Assembly (NCBI GenBank): GCA_017854585.1
Contig: JAFMHK010000014.1
Location: 1 to 64,000 of the forward strand
Length of the DNA stretch: 64,000 nucleotides
Direction: 5' to 3'
Source of the DNA: Paracoccaceae bacterium
Lineage (GTDB): Bacteria > Pseudomonadota > Alphaproteobacteria > Rhodobacterales > Rhodobacteraceae
Shown: positions 25,351 to 34,180 of the stretch, piece by piece
Position numbering within the stretch: the stretch's first letter is position 1
Layout of the letters: each line of letters starts with the position of its first letter
Position numbers and translations under genes: made by a program
The notes under the pieces: model-generated
What the model was told of the DNA's origin: nothing
Databases searched by the model: none
What the model saw: the letters and a program-made list of their open reading frames with translations, nothing else

Positions 25351-28008
25351 ATGGAACATGTCGTCACGAAATTCGTTGATCGCGCCGATGCTGGCCGGAA
25401 ACTGGCCGAGATACTCGCCGGGATGGGGCTGGATCGACCGCTGATCTTTGCGCTGCCCCGTGGCGGTGTGCCGGTGGGGATCGAGGTCGCCAAAAGGCTT
25501 GGCGCGCCGCTTGACCTGCTTTTAGTGCGCAAGATCGGCGCGCCGCGCAATCCCGAGGTCGCGTTGGGCGCAATCGTGGAGGGTGCGCACAGCGAGATCG
25601 TGATCAATGAAGACGTGCGGCGCATGTCAGGCGCCGATGACGCCTATGTGTCGCAGGCCGTTGCCGAGCAACGCGCCGAACTTGCGCGCCGCAAGGCCCG
25701 GTATCTGGGCGATCGGCCACGGCTTGACCCACGCGGGCGATGCGTCGTGGTGGTGGATGACGGGCTGGCGACGGGCGCCACGATGAAGGCGGCATTGATC
25801 GGGCTGAAACGCAGCAAGCCAGCCCGGATCGTGGTCGCCCTTCCGGTTGCCCCGCAACAGGCGCTTGATGACATCGCCAGCCAGACCGACGATCTTGTCT
25901 GCCTGAACCCGGCTACCGCATTTCGGGGCGTCGGCGGTTTTTACCACGACTTTCACCAGCTGACGGATGATGAAACCGTCGCCCTTCTGGCTCAGGTTTC
26001 CGCACGCGCCGACGATGCGCCCGACAAGTCCAAGGGCCGCATTCACAAACGTCAGGTCACCATCCCCCCGCTGGGGTTGATCGGCGACCTCACGGTTCCG
26101 CCCAATCCGCAAGGCGTTGTCTTGTTTGCGCATGGCAGTGGGTCGAGCAGACGCAGCCCGCGAAATACATATGTCGCGGACAAACTGAACGCGGAAGGGT
26201 TCGCGACGCTTTTGTTTGACCTGCTGACACCTGAGGAAGGGCACGACCGCCGCAACGTCTTTGACATCCCCCTGCTTGCCGAGCGGGTTGTCGAGGCATC
26301 CATCTGGGCCACGTCGGAACCAGATCTCGAGGATCTTCCGTTGGGTCTTTTTGGGGCCAGCACGGGCGGCGGGGCGGCGCTGGTGGCGGCGGCCGAACTC
26401 AAGAACCGGGTCGCGGCGGTGGTGTCGCGGGGCGGTCGCCCCGATCTGGCGATGGATTTCCTGCCGCAGGTCAAAAGTCCGACCCTGCTGATTGTCGGCA
26501 GCCTTGATTACGATGTCATCGCCCTGAACAAACAGGCCCTTGCCGCGATGACATGTCCAAAGAAGCTGGAACTGGTGGCGGGCGCGGAGCATCTGTTTGA
26601 AGAGCCGGGCACATTGGACATCGCGGTCAGCCATGCCGTCGACTGGTTCAAGGCGCATCTGCGCAGCTCTGAGATCAAACGGCTGAAGCCGGCAACTGAA
26701 CCGCTGCACCAATCCGCGCCAGCCATCTTGCGGGCCGGCGCGGAACCGTTGCCCGCGATCAACGACCCCAAGTTCGCGGAAGCATTCGACCGCTTCGGAT
26801 CAAAGCGCGTGGTGCTGTTGGGTGAGGCATCGCATGGCACGTCCGAGTTTTACCGTGCGCGGGCCGCGATCACCCGGCGCCTGATCGAGAAACATGGTTT
26901 TTCGATCGTGGCGGTCGAGGCCGATTGGCCCGACGCCGCAGCCGTCGATCGCCACATCCGCCACCGCCCCCACGAGGCGATGAAGGATACCCCCTTTGCG
27001 CGCTTTCCCACATGGATGTGGCGCAACGTCGAGTTCGAGGCATTCACGCGCTTTCTGAGGGAACACAACGCCCAGAAAGCAATGGCGGACCGCGTCGCGT
27101 TCTACGGTCTCGATCTCTATAATATGAACGCGTCGATCGCGGCGGTCCTGTCTTATCTGGACCGTGTGGATCCGGTGGCGGCAGCCGTGGCCAAGTCGCG
27201 CTATGCCTGTCTGATGTCATGGTCGCGCGACCCCGCCGCCTATGGGCGTGCGGCGCTGACGCCCGGGTTTTCGATTTGCGAGAAGACCGTCACGCAAAAT
27301 CTGCTCGACCTGCTCAAGAAGCAACTGGAGTATGTCCGCCACGACGGCGACCGGTTCTTTGATGCGGCACAGAACGCGCGGCTGGTTGCCAATGCCGAAC
27401 AATACTACCGGCTGATGTATTATGGATCGCAGCTGTCGTGGAACCTGCGTGACCAGCACATGTTCCAGACCTTGCGCCAGATCCTGAACCATGCCGGTCC
27501 CGACAAGAAAGCAGTCGTCTGGGCGCATAATTCCCATATTGGCGATGCGCGCCATACCGATATGGGCCGCAATCGCGGTGAATTGAACATCGGTCAGCTT
27601 TGCCGCGAGGAATATGGCCATACGGCCGCCCTGATCGGCTTTGGAACGGCTTCGGGCACGGTCGCTGCCGCATCGGACTGGGACGGGCCTATAGAGATCA
27701 AGACGGTCCGCCCGCCCCGCCCCGACAGCTATGAGGCGTTGTGCCACGACGTCGATCATGAGCGCTTTCTTTGGGATTTCGGGAAGGACCACACCGTCGA
27801 GTTCCGCCGCCTGCTGTCGCAGCCCCGGCTGGAACGCTACATCGGCGTGATCTACCGGCCGGAAACGGAGCGGGCGAGCCATTACAGCCACGCCAGCCTA
27901 CCCGAACAATACGATGCATTCGTGTGGTTCGACGAAACCAATGCGGTGACCCCACTTGCCACACAAACAGCGACCATCGAGGACGAAACCTATCCGTTTG
28001 GCCTGTGA
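25351..28008 (+). CDS. Trifunctional fusion: phosphoribosyltransferase, alpha/beta hydrolase, erythromycin esterase-like
   Basis: 885 residues. Part 1 (about 1-215) is a type I phosphoribosyltransferase with the PRPP loop VVVVDDGLATGATM (about 131-144). Part 2 (about 225-440) is a dienelactone-hydrolase-like alpha/beta hydrolase with the nucleophile elbow GASTGG (Ser about 337). Part 3 (about 455-885) is an erythromycin-esterase-like domain opening GEASHGTSEF (about 490) with VAVEADWPD after it. The three families occur as neighbours or partial fusions in other bacteria. The true substrate is unknown, and macrolide resistance should not be assumed. Only one start is possible (ATG 25351), and it may be leaderless. 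Hsp20 follows 83 bp later with no new promoter box between them. Confidence 0.85.
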   Translation: MEHVVTKFVDRADAGRKLAEILAGMGLDRPLIFALPRGGVPVGIEVAKRLGAPLDLLLVRKIGAPRNPEVALGAIVEGAHSEIVINEDVRRMSGADDAYVSQAVAEQRAELARRKARYLGDRPRLDPRGRCVVVVDDGLATGATMKAALIGLKRSKPARIVVALPVAPQQALDDIASQTDDLVCLNPATAFRGVGGFYHDFHQLTDDETVALLAQVSARADDAPDKSKGRIHKRQVTIPPLGLIGDLTVPPNPQGVVLFAHGSGSSRRSPRNTYVADKLNAEGFATLLFDLLTPEEGHDRRNVFDIPLLAERVVEASIWATSEPDLEDLPLGLFGASTGGGAALVAAAELKNRVAAVVSRGGRPDLAMDFLPQVKSPTLLIVGSLDYDVIALNKQALAAMTCPKKLELVAGAEHLFEEPGTLDIAVSHAVDWFKAHLRSSEIKRLKPATEPLHQSAPAILRAGAEPLPAINDPKFAEAFDRFGSKRVVLLGEASHGTSEFYRARAAITRRLIEKHGFSIVAVEADWPDAAAVDRHIRHRPHEAMKDTPFARFPTWMWRNVEFEAFTRFLREHNAQKAMADRVAFYGLDLYNMNASIAAVLSYLDRVDPVAAAVAKSRYACLMSWSRDPAAYGRAALTPGFSICEKTVTQNLLDLLKKQLEYVRHDGDRFFDAAQNARLVANAEQYYRLMYYGSQLSWNLRDQHMFQTLRQILNHAGPDKKAVVWAHNSHIGDARHTDMGRNRGELNIGQLCREEYGHTAALIGFGTASGTVAAASDWDGPIEIKTVRPPRPDSYEALCHDVDHERFLWDFGKDHTVEFRRLLSQPRLERYIGVIYRPETERASHYSHASLPEQYDAFVWFDETNAVTPLATQTATIEDETYPFGL

Positions 28009-28091
28009 TCTGGCGTGGCGGGCCTGCGCAGACCGAGCTTTTCGACACCACGCTGCACGACACAAACCGTCTGATCAAAAGGAGTACCGAA

Positions 28092-28529
28092 ATGCTACAG
28101 ACAGCTTTCTTTCCCTTGAGCTACAGCGATCCGTTTGCCGAGATGCGGCGCATGCAAAGTGCGATGAACCGTCTTTTGGACGGCGCACGCCAGCCCGGTC
28201 TTGCGGCGATCTACCCGGCGGTGAACTTCTGGGCGGGCGAGGACAGTATCGTCATGACCGCCGAACTGCCCGGCCTGACGGTGCAGGACATCGAGTTGAC
28301 CGTGAAGGACATGATGTTGTCCATCCGTGTCACCTATCCCGAACCCGAAACCGGTGACGATATCACATGGCATCGCCACGAACGCGCCGACGGGTCGCTC
28401 CTGCGGTCGCTCGAATTGCCGTTCCGGGTGGATCCCGAGCACATCGACGCGCGCTTTCAAAACGGCATTCTGACCGTCGAGATGCAGCGCCCCGAGGACG
28501 ACAAGCCCAAGCATATTCAAATCAAGTGA
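28092..28529 (+). CDS. Small heat shock protein Hsp20 (first of three)
   Basis: 145 residues from the ATG at 28092 with AAAAGGAG upstream. The alpha-crystallin domain (about 40-145) shows the strand pattern VMTAELPGLTVQDIEL and RSLELPFRVDPEHIDARF-type sequence, then NGILTVEMQRP. The N-terminus begins MLQTAFFPLSYSDPFAEMRR. An ATP-independent holdase that binds unfolding proteins. First of three adjacent, mutually divergent Hsp20 genes; possibly transcribed from the promoter at 25302. Confidence 0.92.
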   Translation: MLQTAFFPLSYSDPFAEMRRMQSAMNRLLDGARQPGLAAIYPAVNFWAGEDSIVMTAELPGLTVQDIELTVKDMMLSIRVTYPEPETGDDITWHRHERADGSLLRSLELPFRVDPEHIDARFQNGILTVEMQRPEDDKPKHIQIK

Positions 28530-28559
28530 TCCCGAAGTCAGAAATAAAAGGAGGACGAC

Positions 28560-28961
28560 ATGGCACAAGAACTGATGGCATCAGATGAGCGCGGAGTTGC
28601 ACCGACCGAGGGTCGCGGCGACGCAATGAGGCGTGCGTTCACGCCAGCGGTGGACATCTTTGAGCGCGGCGGCACCACCGTCATCATGGCCGACATGCCG
28701 GGGGTTGCGCCAGATGATTTGGACGTGACGCTTGAGCGTCGGGTGCTGACACTGCGCGGCACGGTGAAACCGCATGCGCCAAAAGGGTATCGCCGGCTGT
28801 CGTCGGAATACCGCGAAGGCGACTATGTTCGGGTCTTCTCGCTTTCGGAAGACATCGACCAGAAACAGATCAACGCCGAATTTACCAACGGGGTGCTGCG
28901 GCTGGAACTGCCGCACGCCGCCGCGGCAAAGCCGAGGAAGATTTCCGTAAAGGCGGCATAA
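28560..28961 (+). CDS. Small heat shock protein Hsp20 (second of three)
   Basis: 133 residues with a strong AAGGAGG site. Alpha-crystallin domain with VIMADMPGVAPDDLDV and FTNGVLRLELP. The N-terminal arm is short and acidic. It differs clearly from its two neighbours, so these are not recent tandem copies. Hetero-oligomers of the three are possible but unproven. Confidence 0.92.
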   Translation: MAQELMASDERGVAPTEGRGDAMRRAFTPAVDIFERGGTTVIMADMPGVAPDDLDVTLERRVLTLRGTVKPHAPKGYRRLSSEYREGDYVRVFSLSEDIDQKQINAEFTNGVLRLELPHAAAAKPRKISVKAA

Positions 28962-29005
28962 CCCGCCCTTTGAACCGATGAAGCGCATTGAAGAAGGAAC
29001 ACACG

Positions 29006-29515
29006 ATGCAAATCAGCGATCTTATTCCCTGGGGCCGCGACAAGGAAAAGACTCCCCAGAGCGACACCGCCACCACCGCAAACCCACTGCTCGCGCTGCA
29101 GCGCGACATCAACCACGTCTTCGAGGACTTTTGGCGCAAGGTGGAATCCGGCTGGAACGGCCACGGCAACGCCGGGGGCATGTTTGGCCCCAGCACCGAC
29201 GTGACCGAAACCGACAAAAGCGTGGACGTCTCTGTCGAATTGCCGGGCATGACGGAAGACGACATCGACATTTCGCTTTCGAGCAATGCCATCACCATCA
29301 GGGGCGAAAAGAAGGTCGAGCACGAGGAAGAGCGCAAGGGGATCTACATGTCCGAACGCGCGTACGGATCGTTCTATCGGATGGTGCCGCTTCCTGTGGG
29401 TGTCGACCCGGACAAGGCCGAGGCGAAGTTCAAGAACGGTGTGCTGACTGTCAGCCTGCCCAAGACGGCCGAGGCGCAAGCGAAGATCAAGCATATTCCG
29501 GTGAAAGCCGCGTGA
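29006..29515 (+). CDS. Small heat shock protein Hsp20 (third of three)
   Basis: 169 residues from the ATG at 29006 with GAAGGA upstream; a TTG at 28988 lies on the ribosome site and is rejected. It starts MQISDLIPWGRDKE, a common opening of one alphaproteobacterial Hsp20 class, then VSVELPGMTEDDIDI and FKNGVLTVSLPK. Longest N-terminal arm of the three. Same operon. Confidence 0.92.
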   Translation: MQISDLIPWGRDKEKTPQSDTATTANPLLALQRDINHVFEDFWRKVESGWNGHGNAGGMFGPSTDVTETDKSVDVSVELPGMTEDDIDISLSSNAITIRGEKKVEHEEERKGIYMSERAYGSFYRMVPLPVGVDPDKAEAKFKNGVLTVSLPKTAEAQAKIKHIPVKAA

Positions 29516-29570
29516 AGAGGTGGGGGCGGGCCGTTCCCGACCCCCATCTTTGGTCTCAAGGAGATTGACA

Positions 29571-30983
29571 ATGACAGCCCTTGTTATCCGTCTCGGCCGC
29601 GCATTGGTGGCGGTTTGTATCCTGACGTTTGCCCATGCCGTTCCGATGGCGGCGCAAACCCCGGACCGCCCGTTGTATCTGAACGCGGATGGTTTGCCGA
29701 CGTTGGCGCCATTGCTGGCCCAAGTGACGCCCGCAGTTGTAAACATTTCGGTTGAAAGCCGGCGGACGGCCGCGATGAACCCGCTTTTCAACGACCCCTT
29801 CTTTCGGCGTTTCTTTGACCTCCAGCCGATGCCGCAAGAACCGATGCAGCGTCGCCAGATGAGCGCGGGATCCGGCGTGATCTTCGATGCTGCGCGTGGT
29901 TATGTCCTGACCAATCACCACGTCGTCGAGAACGGCGACAGGATCGTTGTAACCCTGAAGGACCGGCGGCAATTCGATGCCGTGCTGATCGGCAGTGACC
30001 CCGGAACGGATCTTGCGCTGCTGCAGATCGATGCGGACGGATTGAGCGCGATTGAACTGGGCAACAGCGACCGGTTGCAGGTTGGCGACTACGTCGTGGC
30101 GATCGGGAACCCGTTCGGACTGGGCCAGACGGTGACATCGGGGATCGTCAGTGCATTGGGGCGCAGCGGCTTGAATGTCGAGGGATACGAGGATTTCATC
30201 CAGACCGACGCATCCATCAATCCCGGCAACTCTGGTGGCGCGCTGGTCACGTTTGACGGGCGGCTGGTGGGGATCAACACCGCGATCATCGCCCCCTCGG
30301 GTGGCAACGTCGGGATCGGGTTTGCCGTTCCCGCGAACATGGTCATCGCGGTTGTCGACCAGTTGATCGAATTTGGCGAGGTTCAGCGGGGACAGCTTGG
30401 GGTGATGATTCAGGATTTCACGCCCGACCTTGCCGAAGCCTTGGGGATCGCGGCCGATTCCGGTGCGGTGGTGACACAGGTCGAACCGGGCAGCGCCGCC
30501 GAGGAAGCCGGATTGCAGCCGGGAGACCTGATCGTGGCGATCGATGGGCGCACTGTTGCCGGGTCCGCCGACCTGCGCAGTCAAATCGGCCTGCGTCGGA
30601 CGGGAAGGCCGATCGAGCTGGATATCATCCGCGACGGCCAGCCGCAGCGCTTGGTTGCCACGTTGCGCCCCGGCAACCCCGGCACCCCTGCCGCCCCCAT
30701 GTCGGGCAGCCGCGGGATTGAACGGCTTTCTGGCGCAGAATTGCGCGACGTGCTGCCCGACGATCCGTTTTTCGGAGAGGTGTCGGGTGCCGTGGTCGCG
30801 CGATTGGAATCGGGCAGCCGCGCGGATCGTGCGGGTCTGGAAGCCGGAGACATCATCGTCGCCGTCAATCAGGTGCCGGTCGCGTCCGTGGCGGAGTTGC
30901 GCCAGCAGGTTGAAGGCGTTGACAGGGCGATCGCCTTGACGGTTCAGCGCGGATCGGCCCGCATTTTTCTGGTCGTGCGCTGA
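29571..30983 (+). CDS. degP: HtrA/DegP-type periplasmic serine protease
   Basis: 470 residues from the ATG at 29571 with AAGGAG upstream. Signal peptide of about 28 residues ending AAQ. Trypsin-like domain with His117 (TNHHVV), Asp147 (GTDLAL) and Ser221 (GNSGGAL). Two PDZ domains follow (about 275-365 and 385-470), with LGVMIQDF opening the first. It degrades or refolds misfolded periplasmic proteins. It adds an envelope arm to a cytosolic chaperone operon. DegP versus DegQ cannot be decided by eye. Confidence 0.93.
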   Translation: MTALVIRLGRALVAVCILTFAHAVPMAAQTPDRPLYLNADGLPTLAPLLAQVTPAVVNISVESRRTAAMNPLFNDPFFRRFFDLQPMPQEPMQRRQMSAGSGVIFDAARGYVLTNHHVVENGDRIVVTLKDRRQFDAVLIGSDPGTDLALLQIDADGLSAIELGNSDRLQVGDYVVAIGNPFGLGQTVTSGIVSALGRSGLNVEGYEDFIQTDASINPGNSGGALVTFDGRLVGINTAIIAPSGGNVGIGFAVPANMVIAVVDQLIEFGEVQRGQLGVMIQDFTPDLAEALGIAADSGAVVTQVEPGSAAEEAGLQPGDLIVAIDGRTVAGSADLRSQIGLRRTGRPIELDIIRDGQPQRLVATLRPGNPGTPAAPMSGSRGIERLSGAELRDVLPDDPFFGEVSGAVVARLESGSRADRAGLEAGDIIVAVNQVPVASVAELRQQVEGVDRAIALTVQRGSARIFLVVR

Positions 30984-31012
30984 GGGCGTGATCGCAAGAA
31001 AGGAAAACCAGC

Positions 31013-31549
31013 ATGGACGACATCAACGCAAAGTCCGGCGCAGTCCCGGATGGCACCAAGGACAGCATGGCCCATGACCGGGATGCCGAACTGGCGCAGT
31101 TGACCGACAAGTGGAAGCGCGCACTTGCAGAGGCCGAAAACGCGCGCAAGCGGGCGGATGCGGCCCGCCGGGACGGGCGCGATCATGGTGTCATCATCGC
31201 GGTCGAGGCACTGGCACCCGCGTTCGATGCGATGTCCCTTGCGATTGAGGCGGCGCGCAACAGCCCGAATGCGGACACCCCCGGCATTGCCGCACACTTC
31301 GCGGGGCTGAACGCCATCAAGGCGGCCTTTGAAACCGGCTTGAGGGCGCTTGGCGTCAGGACGATCGCGCCAAAGCACACGCCCTTTGACCCGGAACTGC
31401 ACGAAGCCATGCAGATTCAACCCACGGACCAGACCAAGCCCGGAGAGGTGCTGGTTCTGCACCGCCCCGGCTTCGCGCTTGGGCAGCGGCTGATCCGACC
31501 GGCGCATGTGACGGTCAGCGCCACCCCCAGCAAACCCGCAGAGGACTGA
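31013..31549 (+). CDS. grpE: GrpE-like nucleotide exchange factor
   Basis: 178 residues. A charged N-terminal helix (about 20-60) precedes the beta domain with FDPELHEAM and GEVLVLHRPGFALGQRLIRPA, the GrpE hallmark. It releases ADP from DnaK. No dnaK is in the window, so it must serve a DnaK encoded elsewhere. The mid-region is divergent, consistent with an accessory copy. Ribosome site AAAGGAAA. Confidence 0.88.
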   Translation: MDDINAKSGAVPDGTKDSMAHDRDAELAQLTDKWKRALAEAENARKRADAARRDGRDHGVIIAVEALAPAFDAMSLAIEAARNSPNADTPGIAAHFAGLNAIKAAFETGLRALGVRTIAPKHTPFDPELHEAMQIQPTDQTKPGEVLVLHRPGFALGQRLIRPAHVTVSATPSKPAED

Positions 31550-31553
31550 AGAA

Positions 31554-32480
31554 ATGTTGCGTCTGGCGCTTTTTCTGGGGACCAACCTTGCGGTGTTGGC
31601 GGTGCTGTCGCTGTCGTTTCGCATCTTGGGGATCGACAGCCTTTTGCAGACCAATGGCGTTGATCTGAATATTCAGGCCCTGCTGATCTTCTCTGCGATC
31701 ATCGGCTTTGCGGGATCAGTGATCTCGTTGCTTTTGTCAAAGACGATGGCGAAGACCGCGATGGGGGTCAGGGTGATCACCGCGCCACGCACGACAACCG
31801 AGGATTGGCTGGTCAGGACCGTGCATGATCTGGCGGACCGTGCCGGGATCGGGCGACCGGACGTCGGCATCTTTGAGCACCCTTCCCCCAACGCATTTGC
31901 GACCGGCTGGAACCGCGACGGTGCCTTGATCGCCGTCAGTAGCGGGCTTTTGGAACACATGGGCCGTGCTCAGGTGGAGGCCGTTTTGGCCCATGAGGTG
32001 ACCCATGCGGCCAACGGCGATATGGTGACGCTGGCCTTGATCCAAGGGGTCGTGAACACCTTTGTCATCTTCTTGTCGCGTCTGGCGGGTTTTCTGGTGG
32101 ACCGTCTGGTGTTGCGGGTCGAGCGGGGGCATGGGCCGGGGTTCTGGATCGTCTCGATGATCGCGGAAGTCTTGCTGGGGTTTTTGGCCATGGCCATCGT
32201 CATGTGGTTTTCGCGCTGGCGTGAATACCGGGCCGATGCCGGCGGCGCACGGCTGTCGGGGCCGCAAAACATGATTGCGGCACTGGAACGCTTGCGACAG
32301 GTTGGAAACATGCCGGCCCTGCCCGACGAGATGCGGGCAATCGCGTTCAATGCGGGCACGGTGCAGGCACTGTTTGCCAGCCACCCGCCGCTGGAACGCC
32401 GGATCGCGGCGCTTCGGGGGGCCGACTTGGCGCCGGGCGGTGCCATCAATCCCGCGCCGCGCAACGTCACGCGCGGATGA
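31554..32480 (+). CDS. htpX: HtpX family membrane zinc metalloprotease
   Basis: 308 residues, starting 4 bp after grpE. Hydrophobic segments near 3-27, 40-62, 155-180 and 190-220. M48 zinc motif HEVTH (147-151) with a distal Glu in REYRADAGGARL. Cleaves misfolded inner-membrane proteins and partners functionally with FtsH in E. coli. Together with the ftsH paralogue at 2103, the island covers membrane protein turnover twice. Confidence 0.93.
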   Translation: MLRLALFLGTNLAVLAVLSLSFRILGIDSLLQTNGVDLNIQALLIFSAIIGFAGSVISLLLSKTMAKTAMGVRVITAPRTTTEDWLVRTVHDLADRAGIGRPDVGIFEHPSPNAFATGWNRDGALIAVSSGLLEHMGRAQVEAVLAHEVTHAANGDMVTLALIQGVVNTFVIFLSRLAGFLVDRLVLRVERGHGPGFWIVSMIAEVLLGFLAMAIVMWFSRWREYRADAGGARLSGPQNMIAALERLRQVGNMPALPDEMRAIAFNAGTVQALFASHPPLERRIAALRGADLAPGGAINPAPRNVTRG

Positions 32481-32525
32481 GACACATCGCAACAGGCAGA
32501 CGATTGGGGACAGGACGATGGAAGG

Positions 32526-33458
32526 ATGACTGACAGCCCGTATGAGGTGCTTGGCGTATCGAAAGACGCCACACAGGCCGAGATCAAGAAAGCCTATCGC
32601 AAGCTTGCGAAATCGTTGCACCCCGACCTGTCGCCCGGCGACAAGACCAAGGAGGCCGCGTTCCAGAAACTGGGTGCGGCCTATGACATCTTGCGCGACC
32701 CCGAAAAACGCCGCCGGTTCGATGCGGGAGAGATCGACGCCAGCGGACAGGAACGCCCCGAACGCCAGTTCTACAAGCAGTATGCCGGGGCGGACACCGA
32801 ACGCCGTTACCAGTCAACCCAAGGCTTCGAGGATTTCGATGACGTCTCGGACGTGTTCGCCAATCTATTTGGTCGGCGTGCCCGTGCAGGTTCCGGGGCA
32901 GACCGGGGATTTGCCGCGCGCGGAGGCGATGTGCGCTATCACCTCGATGTTGACTTCATGGATGCCGCCACAGGGGCCAAACGAACCATCCCCTTGCCCG
33001 ATGGAAAGACGATTGACCTGACGATTCCCGCCGGTGTGCGCGACGGACAGTCCTTGCGGCTGCGGGGACAGGGGCAACCCGGCATTGGGGGCGGCCCGGC
33101 GGGCGATGCGTATGTCGAAGTGTCGGTTAGCGCGCACCCGCTGTTCACGCGGGCCGGAAACGATATCGAGGTCGAGGTGCCGATCAGTCTTGATGAGGCC
33201 ATACTGGGCGGCAAGATCGAAGTGCCGACAATTCATGGGCCGGTGTCGATGAGTATTCCCAAGGCGACGTCGTCAGGTCGCCGGATGCGGCTCAAGGGGA
33301 AGGGGATCAAGCCCGCGAACACCACCCCGGGCGACCAATACGTTCGCCTAAAGATCGTGCTGCCGGACAAGATCGACAGTGATCTGGAAGGCCTTGCCCA
33401 ACGCTGGCGCGAGACCGCCCGCCACAACCCGCGACAGAAGTTGAGGAGCACAACATGA
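32526..33458 (+). CDS. cbpA: DnaJ-class co-chaperone, CbpA type
   Basis: 310 residues. J domain at 1-70 with HPD at 32-34. A Gly/Arg linker follows, then the two C-terminal beta-sandwich domains (about 130-300). The Cys-rich zinc region of DnaJ is absent, which defines the CbpA type. Stimulates DnaK ATPase. The stop overlaps the next start (ATGA), typical of cbpA-cbpM pairs. Confidence 0.93.
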   Translation: MTDSPYEVLGVSKDATQAEIKKAYRKLAKSLHPDLSPGDKTKEAAFQKLGAAYDILRDPEKRRRFDAGEIDASGQERPERQFYKQYAGADTERRYQSTQGFEDFDDVSDVFANLFGRRARAGSGADRGFAARGGDVRYHLDVDFMDAATGAKRTIPLPDGKTIDLTIPAGVRDGQSLRLRGQGQPGIGGGPAGDAYVEVSVSAHPLFTRAGNDIEVEVPISLDEAILGGKIEVPTIHGPVSMSIPKATSSGRRMRLKGKGIKPANTTPGDQYVRLKIVLPDKIDSDLEGLAQRWRETARHNPRQKLRSTT

Positions 33459-33796
33459 GATTGAGTGAACGCGATGTTGTTGCCACCGTTCAGCAAATTC
33501 AGCTCAGGGAGCTACGGACGTGGTTGCGGGCAGGCTGGATCAGACCGATCTGGTCGGAAAGCGGCCCGCTTTTCGACGATCTGGACGTTGCCCGCATCCG
33601 GTTGATCTGCGACCTGCGAAAGGAGATGGCCCTGCCAAGCGACGCGGTTCCGATGATCTTGTCGCTGCTTGATCAGGTGCATGCGTTGCGCACCGAACTG
33701 CAGCGTCTGGGGCAAGCAATTGATTGGCAGCCCGAGGAAACGCGCGCCGCTGTTCTGGAGGCCTATCTGCGCCGCAAGACGCCGCCCGGGCGATAG
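33455..33796 (+). CDS. cbpM: CbpM-like modulator of CbpA
   Basis: 113 residues overlapping the dnaJ/cbpA stop by four bases. The N-terminal MerR-like fold reads LRTWLRAGWIRPIWSESG and DLDVARIRLICDL; the C-terminal half is helical. In E. coli CbpM binds the J domain and inhibits CbpA. Last gene of the long chaperone operon. Confidence 0.85.
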   Translation: MRLSERDVVATVQQIQLRELRTWLRAGWIRPIWSESGPLFDDLDVARIRLICDLRKEMALPSDAVPMILSLLDQVHALRTELQRLGQAIDWQPEETRAAVLEAYLRRKTPPGR

Positions 33797-34180
33797 CCGC
33801 CGACACGATCTGCCATGCCCCTGCGCGGCATCGATATGGATTGTTCAGCAGTTTTTCGGGCCCTGCCCTTTCATGCCGCGCCAGCAATGGTTATTTCCGG
33901 TCCATCACGACGCGGCATGCTGGATGCCGCGTAATTGAGGGCTGGTCAGGTTGGCAACCGCACATTACCAAATGCACCTTCACACATGACGCCAAAGCGC
34001 GCGCCGCAGTCGGTTTCATCGGTCATTCCCGGCACACGCCGCTGAACAGCATACCTTGACGGCGACTGCATCAAGGATAAGAACGTCTCAAGATTGCTCA
34101 CAAACACAGGCGGATCAGAGCCGCGCCAATGATGGTGCGCCAACCCTTCTGCCGCCACTTTAGATCACCAGGAGTGCTTG
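33797..34180. other. 384-bp intergenic region after the chaperone operon
   Basis: No supportable gene and no 14-bp FNR-type box. Contains the hairpin at 33910-33932 and the GGAG ribosome site of the decarboxylase (34171-34174). The spaced pair TTGAC-N9-ATCAA near 34055 does not fit the box. Confidence 0.5.
33910..33932. terminator. Perfect 9-bp hairpin, probable operon terminator
   Basis: ACGCGGCAT (33910-33918) and ATGCCGCGT (33924-33932) pair fully around a 5-nt loop, 114 bp after cbpM. The T-run is missing (TAATTG follows), so termination may be incomplete. Confidence 0.5.

Noticed and set aside
25351-28008. Macrolide resistance gene
   Set aside because: The erythromycin-esterase-like domain is part of a metabolic-looking fusion in a stress operon; the fold name alone does not support antibiotic resistance.
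34053-34073. TTGAC-N9-ATCAA upstream of the decarboxylase (and TTGAT-N9-TTCAA near 36562)
   Set aside because: A nine-base spacer does not fit an FNR/CRP-family dimer site.
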